Source of the DNA: Lutimaribacter_A marinistellae
GTDB lineage: Bacteria > Pseudomonadota > Alphaproteobacteria > Rhodobacterales > Rhodobacteraceae
DNA length: 5,583 nucleotides
Direction of reading: 5' to 3'
Assembly (NCBI RefSeq): GCF_042648365.1
Contig: NZ_JBHRXI010000031.1
Coordinates: forward strand, 1-5,583
Within the stretch, counting starts at the first letter, position 1. Each line of letters opens with the position of its first letter. A model generated the notes under the pieces. The model saw only the letters and a list, made by a program, of their open reading frames with translations. It searched no databases and had not been told where the DNA came from. This document shows positions 1 through 5,501 of this stretch, in pieces. A program made the translations under genes and the position numbers.

Positions 1-1
1 G

Positions 2-106
2 GATTGGCGTCGGCACTACAATGAGGACAGACCCCACAGCGCAATCGGATACAACGTCCCGATTGCCATGCATTATCCCGATGGCGTCACCAGCCCGTCA
101 TCGTAA
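2..106 (+). CDS. IS3-family transposase (OrfB), C-terminal fragment cut by the window edge
   Basis: Frame 2 from the window start reads 34 codons to a TAA at 104-106 and begins DWRRHYNEDRPHSAIGYNVP. The W-R-x-x-Y-N-x-x-R-P-H-S-A-[IL]-G-Y signature is the conserved C-terminal end of the rve-type DDE integrase domain of IS3-family OrfB proteins, just after the catalytic glutamate. The three catalytic acidic residues themselves lie upstream of the window. The enzyme would catalyse cut-and-circularise transposition of its own element. Only the end is visible, so I cannot say whether the full gene is intact or whether OrfA and the usual -1 frameshift are present. The family call is firm from the motif; the subgroup is a guess. 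Confidence 0.85.
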   Translation, partial: DWRRHYNEDRPHSAIGYNVPIAMHYPDGVTSPSS

Positions 107-189
107 CAGAGCCGGAAAAATCCAGCTTCTGGCGGTCCAAGGTTGGGGCTCAGAGCACGTTGAAACGGACTCTACCTCAAATTGGAGGA

Positions 190-208
190 GGAAGCGGGTC
201 TCAGGTCA
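190..208. repeat. Candidate right terminal inverted repeat of the IS3-like element
   Basis: The bases GGAAGCGGGTCTCAGGTCA end in CA and their reverse complement starts TGACCTGAGACC, a form typical of IS3-family termini. The site sits about 100 bp after the transposase stop, which fits the element's usual 3' layout. The left partner lies outside the window, so the repeat is inferred from one side only. Confidence 0.5.
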
Positions 209-346
209 AATAGAACAGAACAGCGGACGCTTGATCGCGAATCAGGTTCGTCATCAATACGACCTGCCAGACTATGTGACTGAATCGCCTGTCCAAGCCT
301 CTTGCCTAATCTCGAAGTGAGTGCAAAGACATCGTGAGACGCTATC

Positions 347-356
347 GGAGAAAGAG
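347..356 (+). promoter_or_regulatory. Shine-Dalgarno site that decides the RTX gene start
   Basis: GGAG at 347-350, within a purine-rich run GGAGAAAGAG, lies six bases before the ATG at 357. The in-frame GTG at 321 directly follows an in-frame TGA (318-320) and has no comparable purine-rich stretch before it. The ATG is therefore preferred, shortening the protein from 1609 to 1597 residues. The 12 residues given up (MQRHRETLSEKE) are charged and unlike the beta-rich domain that follows. Confidence 0.7.
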
Positions 357-1091
357 ATGCCAATAATCGTTTCCGAGGACACCACTTGGAATGGTCTTGA
401 GGAAATCGTTCTGCAGGACGATGTTCAAATTGCGCCCGGGGCTACGCTCACAATTTTGCCTGGAACGACGGTCGTTGGTGACGGCAGGGAAATAACGGTC
501 TGGGGAACGCTCAATGCAGGGCGGAACGGTGAAGAGTTAGTTAAGTTTGCAGGCGTTGACCTTCAATTTGGTAACCGCAACGATCAGCCCGGCAGGATAA
601 TGCTTGATTCCGTCGTGATGACAGGAGGCAGTTTTCTGGACGCAAACGGTCTCGCGCGATATGGGAGTTTCAACGTCCAAAATTCCATCTTTGATGGCGT
701 TGAAGGATTTTATATCTGGTATCCATCGGGGCCCAGCGCTTTTATCGGCAATAGCTTTAAAGACTCAGCCGGGCTTAGCATCGGTACCCGGCAAGAAGTA
801 TTGGTCGAGAATAATGCGTTCTTGAGTCCAGGCAGTACGTTTAATGGGTCAGCTACAATTGTTTCATGGGCATCGTACGGGGCAAGCGATCATATCAAAA
901 TTTTGGAGAATACGTTTTACTCAGGGCAAGGAGTGGTCTTGGAAGTAGCGGACGGATACAGCTCAGCCGCGATTTTTGCAGACGGGAATTATGTTGAAGA
1001 TGCGACTGGAGGCGATGGCGAGGATTTCGTACTCGACTCTCAAGACAGTCTTACCAGGGCGACCGATATTGATTTGGGGATTCCGGCAGTT
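357..1091 (+). other. N-terminal parallel beta-helix-like domain (residues 1-245)
   Basis: The opening TTWNGLEEIVLQDDVQIAPG followed by GATLTILPGTTVVG and ITVWGTLNAG is the capping start common to secreted right-handed beta-helix proteins: an initial strand, then a TLTIxPGTxV strand, then a xVxGTLxA strand. Later short strands are separated by Asn/Gly/Asp turns. Such domains commonly bind or cut polysaccharide, or serve as passive scaffolds. I see no pectate-lyase-type catalytic signature, so scaffold or binding is the more cautious reading. This part has a visibly lower GC content than the repeats after it. Confidence 0.6.
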
Positions 1092-4000
1092 GAACCTCCC
1101 TCCGACACTCCTGTGATAAACCGAAAGCCTCAGGGGGTAGTGTCCATTAATGGTGCGGCGAGCGAGGGAAGGGTGCTTGTGGTGGACGCGAGCGCAATTA
1201 CGGATTCTGACGGAATAGGATTATTCCAGTATCAATGGTTGCGCGACGGCACCCTAATCGATGGAGCGACCTCCGACAGCTACACTTTATTGCAAGCCGA
1301 TGTGGGGGCGGAGATCTCCGTCCGGGTCAGCTATACAGACGGAGAGGGCACGGACGAGAGCGTGACGAGCGCGGCCACCGCGGTCGTGGGGAACGTCAAT
1401 GACGCGCCGACCGGAGACGTGACGATCAGGGGCGAAGCGCTTGAGGGCGAGACACTCACGGCGGATGCCGCGACCCTGGCCGACGAGGACGGCTTGGGCA
1501 GCTTTAGCTACGAGTGGTTGCGCGATGGCGTTGTGATCGATGGGGCGACCACGGATAGCTACACGCTTGCCCAGTCCGATGTCGGGTCCGAGATCTCGGT
1601 CCGGGTCAGCTATACCGACGGAGAGGGCACGGACGAGAGCGTGACGAGCGCGGCCACCGCGGTCGTGGGCAATGTCAATGACGCGCCGACCGGAGACGTG
1701 ACGATCAGCGGCGAAGCGCTTGAGGGCGAGACACTCACGGCGGATGCCGCGACCCTGGCCGACGAGGACGGCTTGGGCAGCTTCTCCTACGCGTGGTTGC
1801 GCGATGGCGTCGGAATCGATGGGGCTGCGTCCGACAGCTACACGCTAGTCCAGTCTGATGTCGGGTCCGACATCTCGGTCCGGGTCAGCTATACCGATGG
1901 GCAAGGCACCGAGGAAATCGTGACCAGCGCGGCAACGGCTGCCGTTGAAAAAGTTTTCTTTGAATTTGTCCCGTCCGGCTGGGAAACTGCCGTCAATACC
2001 ACAAAGGATGGTTATCAAGGTGTTCCCAAGATTGCGGGGCTTGAGGGCGGCGCATTTGTTGTTGTCTGGGAGGACTACCAAATCACTCCTGCGTCTACTC
2101 TCGATGAAGATGCGCGAGACATCTTTGGCCAGAAGTTCGATGTCAACGGCAAACGCTTGGGGGGTGAGTTCAAGATCAACAGTTTTGCCGCCGGCGATCA
2201 GGAACGTGCTTCGGTTGCTGGCCTGGAAGGCGGCGGGTTTGTTGTTGTCTGGGTTTCCGAACCGCAAGGCGGTTCGCAAGTCCATGGCATTTATGGTCAA
2301 ATCTATGATGCTGCTGGAAATCCTTTGGGATCTGAATTTCTGGTGCCGAACCGAGTAGGTGGCTACCAAAGTGCTCCCGAAGTAAAGGGCGTCCCGGGCG
2401 GCGGTTTTGTCGTCGTATGGCAGTCAATTTCGTCCCAATCGAGTGCCCACGGAATTTTCGGTCGTGTTTTTGATGCGACCGGCGAGCCGCTCGATACCGA
2501 GTTCAGGGCAACGAATTGGCAACGAGACCCTGGTCAAGTGAACCTTGTCAATCCGCAACTGGCGGTTTCGCCGGACGGAAATTTTGCCGTTAGCTGGATG
2601 TGGGGAATTACTGCTCATCCCATTGACGCGGATGTATTTCAGCGCCTCTACTACCCAGACGGAACGCCACAGACTATTTCTGTGAAGGTTTTTGATCATA
2701 AGTGGTATAGTAACACCACCTACACGCGAGACGCCGCAGGATTGACTTCGGGCGGCTTTGTGGTTGCGAACTATGACAGCACTGGTGATTACCCGCAGGG
2801 GCTGCGTTTTGCGATTTATGATGAGTTCGGTAAGAGAACTGCTTTCAGAACCAACCTAGATGACGGCAGAAGGCCGGCTGATGTTGAAATTGCCGGTCTG
2901 GAAGAGGGTGGTTTCCTTTTGATATCGCGTCTCCGCGACGAGGCAGGCGTGGTTGCTCGACGTTTCGACAATGAGGGCAATTCGCGGCCGCTGTGGCTCG
3001 ACAGAGCCGACCAAGAAAGCGTAGCCGTCAACGGTGAAACGATCATGTTGGCGGATGGCAGCATTTTCTTGGTTCGTACGGGTTCGCCAATCGACGGCGA
3101 AGGTGGGACAGACGTTTATCTCACACGTATGATCGATGCTTCGGAAAATGAAACGGATCGGGTACTGATCGGCACCGACGGGATCGACAGGCTTCTCGGA
3201 CACGAAGGCAACGACAGGATCGAAGGCAAGGAAGCCGACGACCATATCGGTGGCGGCAACGGCAATGACTCTATGTTTGGAAATGCCGGCGACGATAGTC
3301 TGACCGGTGATGACGGGGAAGACACGATTCTCGGCGGTTCGGGCGACGATACGATCGATGGCGGCGCTGGCAACGACAGCATCGAGTCCGGCGACGGGGC
3401 CGACACGATCATACTTGCCGCAGGCGGCGGCAACGACACGGTCACCGATTTCGACATCGGCATGGATAGCGTGCAAGGCGCCGGGTTCACCATTGGCACA
3501 GATGGCGACGATCGGCAATTTTCCTTGCCTGACGGCACGACGATCACTTTGGCAGGCGTACCGCTCAACTATGCACCAAAAGGCACTGTCCTGGTCATGG
3601 GCGTGGCACGGGTTGGCGGTGTTCTGACCGCCAACAGCACTGGGTTGACCGACCTGGATGGCCTGGGTGCGCTCAGCTATCAGTGGCTAAAAAATGGCGT
3701 AGCGATCGATGGCGCGACGTCCGACAACTACGCGCCGAACCTAGCTGATGTCGGAGACCGGATCAGTGTCACGGTCAGCTACACCGATGGCTATGGCACC
3801 GAAGAGAATGTCACCTCGGCGGCGACCTTTGAAGTGGAGAGCTTCAACAATCCGGTCTCCGGTTCGGTCTTGATTACCGGAACGCCGGAAGAGGACAGGA
3901 CCCTTGTTACAGATACCTCCGGGCTGTCCGACACGGATGGCCTTGGTGAGTTCAGGTATCAGTGGTTGCGGGACGGCGTTGCAATCAATTCCGCGACGTC

Positions 4001-5150
4001 CGACGCTTATACCTTGAAGCAGTCTGACGTCGGGTCCGAGATCTTCGTCCGGGTGAGCTACACAGATGGTTATGGCGCAGAAGAAAGCGTGATCAGCGCG
4101 GGGACCGCACCCGTGGAAAACGTCAACGACGCGCCCACCGGTGGCGTGACGGTCAGCGGCGAGGCGCGCGAGGGCGAGACGCTCACGGCGGATGCCTCGG
4201 CCCTGGCGGATGAGGACGGTCTGGGCAGCTTCTCCTACGTGTGGCTGCGCGATGGCGCCGCGATCGATGGAGCGACTTCGGACAGCTACACGCTGGCCCA
4301 GGCAGACGTTGGGTCCGAGATCTCCGTTCGGGTCAGTTATTCCGACGGTTATGGCGCAGAAGAAAGCGTGACCAGCGCCGAGACGGGGCCGGTGGATGCG
4401 ACACCAAGATCTCTCATGGGGACTCCTGAACCTGACGAATTGGTCGGCGGACTTGCCAATGACACTATTTCTGGTCTTGCGGAGAGTGACAGGCTGATCG
4501 GGCTCGACGGCAACGACATCATCGATGGCGGGACAGGCGCCGATACCATACACGGGGGTGATGGTGACGACCGGATCACTGGCGGTCCGGACGGCCACGA
4601 AGTCGACCAGCGCGACGTGATCTATGCGGGTGCGGGTGATGACTTGGCCGAGGGCGGCGGTGGCAATGACCAGATCTTCGGCCAAGGAGGCAACGACACC
4701 CTTTCCGGCGGTTTCGGTGCAGATGAGCTGCAAGGTCAGGAAGGCGATGACGTTGTAACGGGCGGTGCGCTGTCTGATCTGGTCTTTGGCGGCGATGGAA
4801 GTGATTACGTAAACGGCGGTTTCGGCTATGACCGGATCAACGGCGGGGACGGGGCTGACCGGTTCTTCCACTTGGGGGTGGCCGATCACGGCTCGGACTG
4901 GGTGCAGGATTATGAGGCGGTTGAGGGAGACGTCTTGGTGTTCGGTCAGGCCGCAACGCTGGATCAGTTCCAAATCAACTTCGCGCATACGGCGACGCCC
5001 GACGGAGAACGCTCGGGAGATGACAACGTTCAGGAAGCTTTCGTGATCTATCGTCCGACGGGGCAGATCATGTGGGCCTTGGTGGATGGCGAAGGTCAGT
5101 CCAGCATCAATCTCCAGATCGGTACGGAGATGTTCGATTTGCTGATTTGA
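357..5150 (+). CDS. Giant modular RTX protein: beta-helix, Ig-like repeats, propeller-like segment, two RTX blocks, type I secretion C-terminus
   Basis: A 1597-residue protein with no cysteine and no N-terminal signal peptide, as expected for type I secretion. Residues 1-245 read as a parallel beta-helix (GATLTILPGTTV, then Asn-rich turns such as NSIFDG, NSFKDS, ENNAF, ENTF). Six Ig-like repeats of 93 residues follow in two sets (257-535 and 1073-1351), with WLRDG, DSYTL, DVGSEISVRVSYTDG and NVNDAPTG signatures. Seven copies of a GGxFVVVW-like motif (559-903) suggest a beta-propeller. RTX nonapeptides (GGxGxDxxx) fill 939-1019 and 1355-1504 and should bind calcium as a beta-roll. The last 93 residues, ending FDLLI, resemble C-terminal domains of rhodobacterial type I substrates. 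Likely role: calcium-folded extracellular adhesin or matrix protein. No protease, lipase or other catalytic motif was recognised, so an enzyme activity is not claimed. No transporter genes are adjacent. GTG 321 is an alternative start. Confidence 0.93.
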   Translation: MPIIVSEDTTWNGLEEIVLQDDVQIAPGATLTILPGTTVVGDGREITVWGTLNAGRNGEELVKFAGVDLQFGNRNDQPGRIMLDSVVMTGGSFLDANGLARYGSFNVQNSIFDGVEGFYIWYPSGPSAFIGNSFKDSAGLSIGTRQEVLVENNAFLSPGSTFNGSATIVSWASYGASDHIKILENTFYSGQGVVLEVADGYSSAAIFADGNYVEDATGGDGEDFVLDSQDSLTRATDIDLGIPAVEPPSDTPVINRKPQGVVSINGAASEGRVLVVDASAITDSDGIGLFQYQWLRDGTLIDGATSDSYTLLQADVGAEISVRVSYTDGEGTDESVTSAATAVVGNVNDAPTGDVTIRGEALEGETLTADAATLADEDGLGSFSYEWLRDGVVIDGATTDSYTLAQSDVGSEISVRVSYTDGEGTDESVTSAATAVVGNVNDAPTGDVTISGEALEGETLTADAATLADEDGLGSFSYAWLRDGVGIDGAASDSYTLVQSDVGSDISVRVSYTDGQGTEEIVTSAATAAVEKVFFEFVPSGWETAVNTTKDGYQGVPKIAGLEGGAFVVVWEDYQITPASTLDEDARDIFGQKFDVNGKRLGGEFKINSFAAGDQERASVAGLEGGGFVVVWVSEPQGGSQVHGIYGQIYDAAGNPLGSEFLVPNRVGGYQSAPEVKGVPGGGFVVVWQSISSQSSAHGIFGRVFDATGEPLDTEFRATNWQRDPGQVNLVNPQLAVSPDGNFAVSWMWGITAHPIDADVFQRLYYPDGTPQTISVKVFDHKWYSNTTYTRDAAGLTSGGFVVANYDSTGDYPQGLRFAIYDEFGKRTAFRTNLDDGRRPADVEIAGLEEGGFLLISRLRDEAGVVARRFDNEGNSRPLWLDRADQESVAVNGETIMLADGSIFLVRTGSPIDGEGGTDVYLTRMIDASENETDRVLIGTDGIDRLLGHEGNDRIEGKEADDHIGGGNGNDSMFGNAGDDSLTGDDGEDTILGGSGDDTIDGGAGNDSIESGDGADTIILAAGGGNDTVTDFDIGMDSVQGAGFTIGTDGDDRQFSLPDGTTITLAGVPLNYAPKGTVLVMGVARVGGVLTANSTGLTDLDGLGALSYQWLKNGVAIDGATSDNYAPNLADVGDRISVTVSYTDGYGTEENVTSAATFEVESFNNPVSGSVLITGTPEEDRTLVTDTSGLSDTDGLGEFRYQWLRDGVAINSATSDAYTLKQSDVGSEIFVRVSYTDGYGAEESVISAGTAPVENVNDAPTGGVTVSGEAREGETLTADASALADEDGLGSFSYVWLRDGAAIDGATSDSYTLAQADVGSEISVRVSYSDGYGAEESVTSAETGPVDATPRSLMGTPEPDELVGGLANDTISGLAESDRLIGLDGNDIIDGGTGADTIHGGDGDDRITGGPDGHEVDQRDVIYAGAGDDLAEGGGGNDQIFGQGGNDTLSGGFGADELQGQEGDDVVTGGALSDLVFGGDGSDYVNGGFGYDRINGGDGADRFFHLGVADHGSDWVQDYEAVEGDVLVFGQAATLDQFQINFAHTATPDGERSGDDNVQEAFVIYRPTGQIMWALVDGEGQSSINLQIGTEMFDLLI
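1125..1961 (+). repeat. Ig-like repeat array A: three tandem units of exactly 279 bp (93 residues)
   Basis: The units begin KPQG (1125), APTG (1404) and APTG (1683) and align without any gap. Each carries a GExLxxDAxxLxDxDGLG-type first half, YxWLRDGxxIDGAxxDSYTL, xDVGxxISVRVSYTDG and a closing TSAAT. The linker NVNDAPTG recalls cadherin/VCBS-type junctions. Such beta-sandwich arrays act as stalks that hold functional domains away from the cell surface. The last unit ends in AAVEKV rather than the NVND linker, at the junction with the next domain. Confidence 0.9.
1322..1504 (+). repeat. 183-bp near-identical direct DNA repeat, copy 1 (copy 2 at 1601-1783)
   Basis: Bases 1322-1504 and 1601-1783 are offset by 279 bp. 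By eye they differ at only four positions (one in the TATACxGAC region, two around GTGGGxAAxGTC, one at ATCAGxGGC). The copy spans the end of one Ig-like unit and the first third of the next. Identity this high at synonymous positions points to recent duplication or gene conversion. Confidence 0.9.
1962..3158 (+). repeat. Seven-fold GGxFVVVW repeat segment, probable seven-bladed beta-propeller
   Basis: Seven copies of one motif start at I559, V620, V676, L735, A793, I845 and I896: IAGLEGGAFVVVW, VAGLEGGGFVVVW, VKGVPGGGFVVVW, LAVSPDGNFAVSW, AAGLTSGGFVVANY, IAGLEEGGFLLIS and IMLADGSIFLV. Spacings are 61, 56, 59, 58, 52 and 51 residues, a normal size for propeller blades. Between motifs lie GIFGQKFDxxGxxLGxEF-like strands (IFGQKFD, GIYGQIYD, GIFGRVFD), which would form the outer blade strands. 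The repeated pattern is seen directly; the propeller fold is inferred from copy number and spacing. The first three blades are the most alike and the last two the most diverged. Confidence 0.65.
3171..3413 (+). repeat. RTX calcium-binding nonapeptide block 1 (nine units, internal)
   Basis: Nine consecutive nonapeptides fill residues 939-1019, for example GHEGNDRIE, GNAGDDSLT, GGSGDDTID and GGAGNDSIE, with no insertions. They follow the GGxGxDxUx RTX rule, in which the first six residues bind calcium and the last three form the strand of a parallel beta-roll. A TDFDIGMDSV-like exit strand (1030-1039), common after RTX blocks, follows. The first and third units (GTDGIDRLL, GKEADDHIG) are imperfect, as is usual at block edges. 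Confidence 0.93.
3573..4409 (+). repeat. Ig-like repeat array B: three tandem units of exactly 279 bp (93 residues)
   Basis: The units begin APKG (3573), PVSG (3852) and APTG (4131), again with no gap and the same signatures as array A (YQWLKNG, YQWLRDG, YVWLRDG; DVGxxIxVxVSYxDGYG). The first two units are well diverged from array A. The third (GETLTADASALADEDGLGSF) is close to units 2 and 3 of array A and follows an NVNDAPTG linker. The array lies between the two RTX blocks and would act as a second stalk. Confidence 0.88.
4419..4868 (+). repeat. RTX calcium-binding nonapeptide block 2 (about sixteen units, C-terminal)
   Basis: Residues 1355-1504 hold about sixteen RTX units, such as GLDGNDIID, GGTGADTIH, GGDGDDRIT, GQGGNDTLS and GGDGSDYVN. 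One unit (1409-1423, GGPDGHEVDQRDVIY) carries a six-residue insertion, which would form a loop out of the beta-roll. Block 2 directly precedes the secretion domain, the usual position for calcium-triggered folding after export. Confidence 0.93.
4869..5147 (+). other. C-terminal type I secretion domain (residues 1505-1597)
   Basis: The last 93 residues contain WVQDYEAVEGDVLVFG, then TPDGERSGDDNVQEAFVIY, then a TGQIMWALVDGEGQS strand pair, and end IGTEMFDLLI. An uncleaved C-terminal signal with an acidic residue followed by terminal hydrophobics is characteristic of RTX substrates. The DxxxGDVLVFG entry strand is shared with many RTX C-terminal domains. Recognition by a specific ABC transporter is inferred; no transporter gene is in the window. 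Confidence 0.75.
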
Positions 5151-5277
5151 CGACCCCTGTAGCCTCCTCGCCCCCAAGGCCGTTCGCATTTCGGGCGGGC
5201 TTGTTCCTGTTCACCAGGTTCCGCTTGGCCGTCGCGCGTCACTGCAGCTATGCAGGATTCAGGGTGATGCGAAGTGA

Positions 5278-5397
5278 TCAAACCGCGTGGTTTTCGGTGT
5301 CATGCTTGGCAACACTATTGGTGAATGTGACGCCTTCGATGACCGGAGGCAACTGGTTCGCGCCGTTCAGTTCCGCGACAGCGTCCGTAACCTTCAA
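5278..5397 (-). pseudogene. Possible C-terminal remnant of an unidentified protein (minus strand)
   Basis: On the minus strand a frame closed by TGA (plus 5278-5280) reads 39 residues back to a TTG at 5395-5397 and includes AELNGANQLPPVIEGVTF. Its composition (balanced polar and hydrophobic residues, G/C-ending codons such as GTC, GCG, GGC, ACC, AAC) looks like genuine coding sequence rather than chance. No ATG or GTG start is available: an in-frame stop lies at plus 5410-5412, only four codons beyond the TTG. It may be a gene fragment left by rearrangement, a gene with a frameshift upstream, or simply noncoding. I do not recognise the family. Confidence 0.28.
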
Positions 5398-5448
5398 ACC
5401 GCCGCCTGATCACGCGTCACCAACTTCTGCCCGTACCTCAATTTTTTC

Positions 5449-5453
5449 GGAGG
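5449..5453 (+). promoter_or_regulatory. Strong Shine-Dalgarno sequence before ATG 5463
   Basis: GGAGG, a perfect core match to the anti-Shine-Dalgarno, lies nine bases before an ATG at 5463 and follows a run of six T residues (5442-5447). The quality of the site suggests that translation really starts here, although the frame it opens is very short. Confidence 0.45.
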
Positions 5454-5462
5454 AAATTCACA

Positions 5463-5501
5463 ATGACGAGAGCACCCAGCCTAGGGTCGGGACTTCGGTA
5501 A
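5463..5501 (+). CDS. Twelve-codon small ORF with a strong ribosome site; leader peptide or broken gene start
   Basis: ATG at 5463 reads MTRAPSLGSGLR and stops at TAA 5499-5501. The sequence has no recognised family. Its only support is the GGAGG upstream. It could be a short leader peptide for a gene beyond the window, the true start of a gene broken by a frameshift (the +2 frame from 5465 stays open to the window end), or chance. Confidence 0.22.
   Translation: MTRAPSLGSGLR

Larger units (their letters stand above)
1..208 (+). mobile_element. Right-hand end of an IS3-family insertion sequence (partial)
   Basis: This stretch holds the tail of an IS3-type transposase (2-106), about 100 bp of untranslated end, and a candidate right terminal repeat ending in GGTCTCAGGTCA at 197-208. 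Its reverse complement begins TGACCTGAGACC. That starts with TG, and the layout (stop codon, short non-coding tail, terminal ...CA) matches IS3-family elements, especially the IS407-like group as I remember it. The left end and most of the transposase lie outside the window, so the inverted repeat pairing and the target duplication cannot be checked here. The bases after the proposed end (AATA, 209-212) would be the candidate target duplication. The element reads toward the large RTX gene. An alternative end at about 157 (GGGGCTCAGAGCA) is possible but less convincing. Confidence 0.72.
5151..5462. other. Intergenic stretch after the RTX gene; no confident gene
   Basis: I see no long open frame with recognisable homology here and no strong intrinsic terminator. 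The nearest candidate is CGCCC (5169-5173) pairing with GGGCG (5193-5197) across a 19-base loop, followed by a T-containing but interrupted stretch, which is too loose to call. A short perfect hairpin CTGCA-GCTA-TGCAG lies at 5242-5255, without a T-run. A minus-strand fragment at 5278-5397 and a Shine-Dalgarno site at 5449 are listed separately. Confidence 0.5.

Noticed and set aside
231..246. TTGATCGCGAATCAGG as an FNR/Anr-type operator
   Set aside because: The half-sites TGAT and ATCA are five bases apart instead of four, and the final A of the consensus is missing. One imperfect match is not enough.
231..260. TTGATC with a TCAATAC-like -10 as a sigma-70 promoter
   Set aside because: The -10 element matches poorly and nothing else supports it.
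21..320. A 99-codon plus-strand open frame ending directly before the GTG at 321
   Set aside because: It overlaps the IS3 transposase tail in a different frame and runs through the element's non-coding end. Its translation has no recognisable family, and the frame used by the transposase is clearly the real one.
321..356. GTG at 321 as the start of the RTX gene
   Set aside because: No convincing ribosome site precedes it, while GGAG lies six bases before the ATG at 357. The extra 12 residues are not part of the beta-helix pattern. It remains possible.
2856..3568. Minus-strand open frames of 150 and 220 codons antisense to the first RTX block
   Set aside because: They are shadows of the GGxGxDxxx repeat DNA; their Ser/Pro- or Val/Ala-rich translations reflect the reverse complement of Gly/Asp codons.
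1125..4868. A CRISPR-like or other short-spaced repeat array
   Set aside because: The repeats are in frame, have protein-level conservation (93-residue Ig-like units and 9-residue RTX units) and lack uniform repeats with unique spacers.
3741..5189. A 482-codon minus-strand open frame antisense to the RTX gene
   Set aside because: It mirrors the Ig-like and RTX repeats in GC-rich coding sequence, where antisense frames stay open by chance. Its translation is low-complexity with no family features, whereas the plus strand has many recognisable motifs.
5169..5210. CGCCC/GGGCG pairing as an intrinsic terminator of the RTX gene
   Set aside because: The stem is five base pairs with a 19-base loop, and the following T-stretch is interrupted by G and C, so it falls short of a normal terminator.
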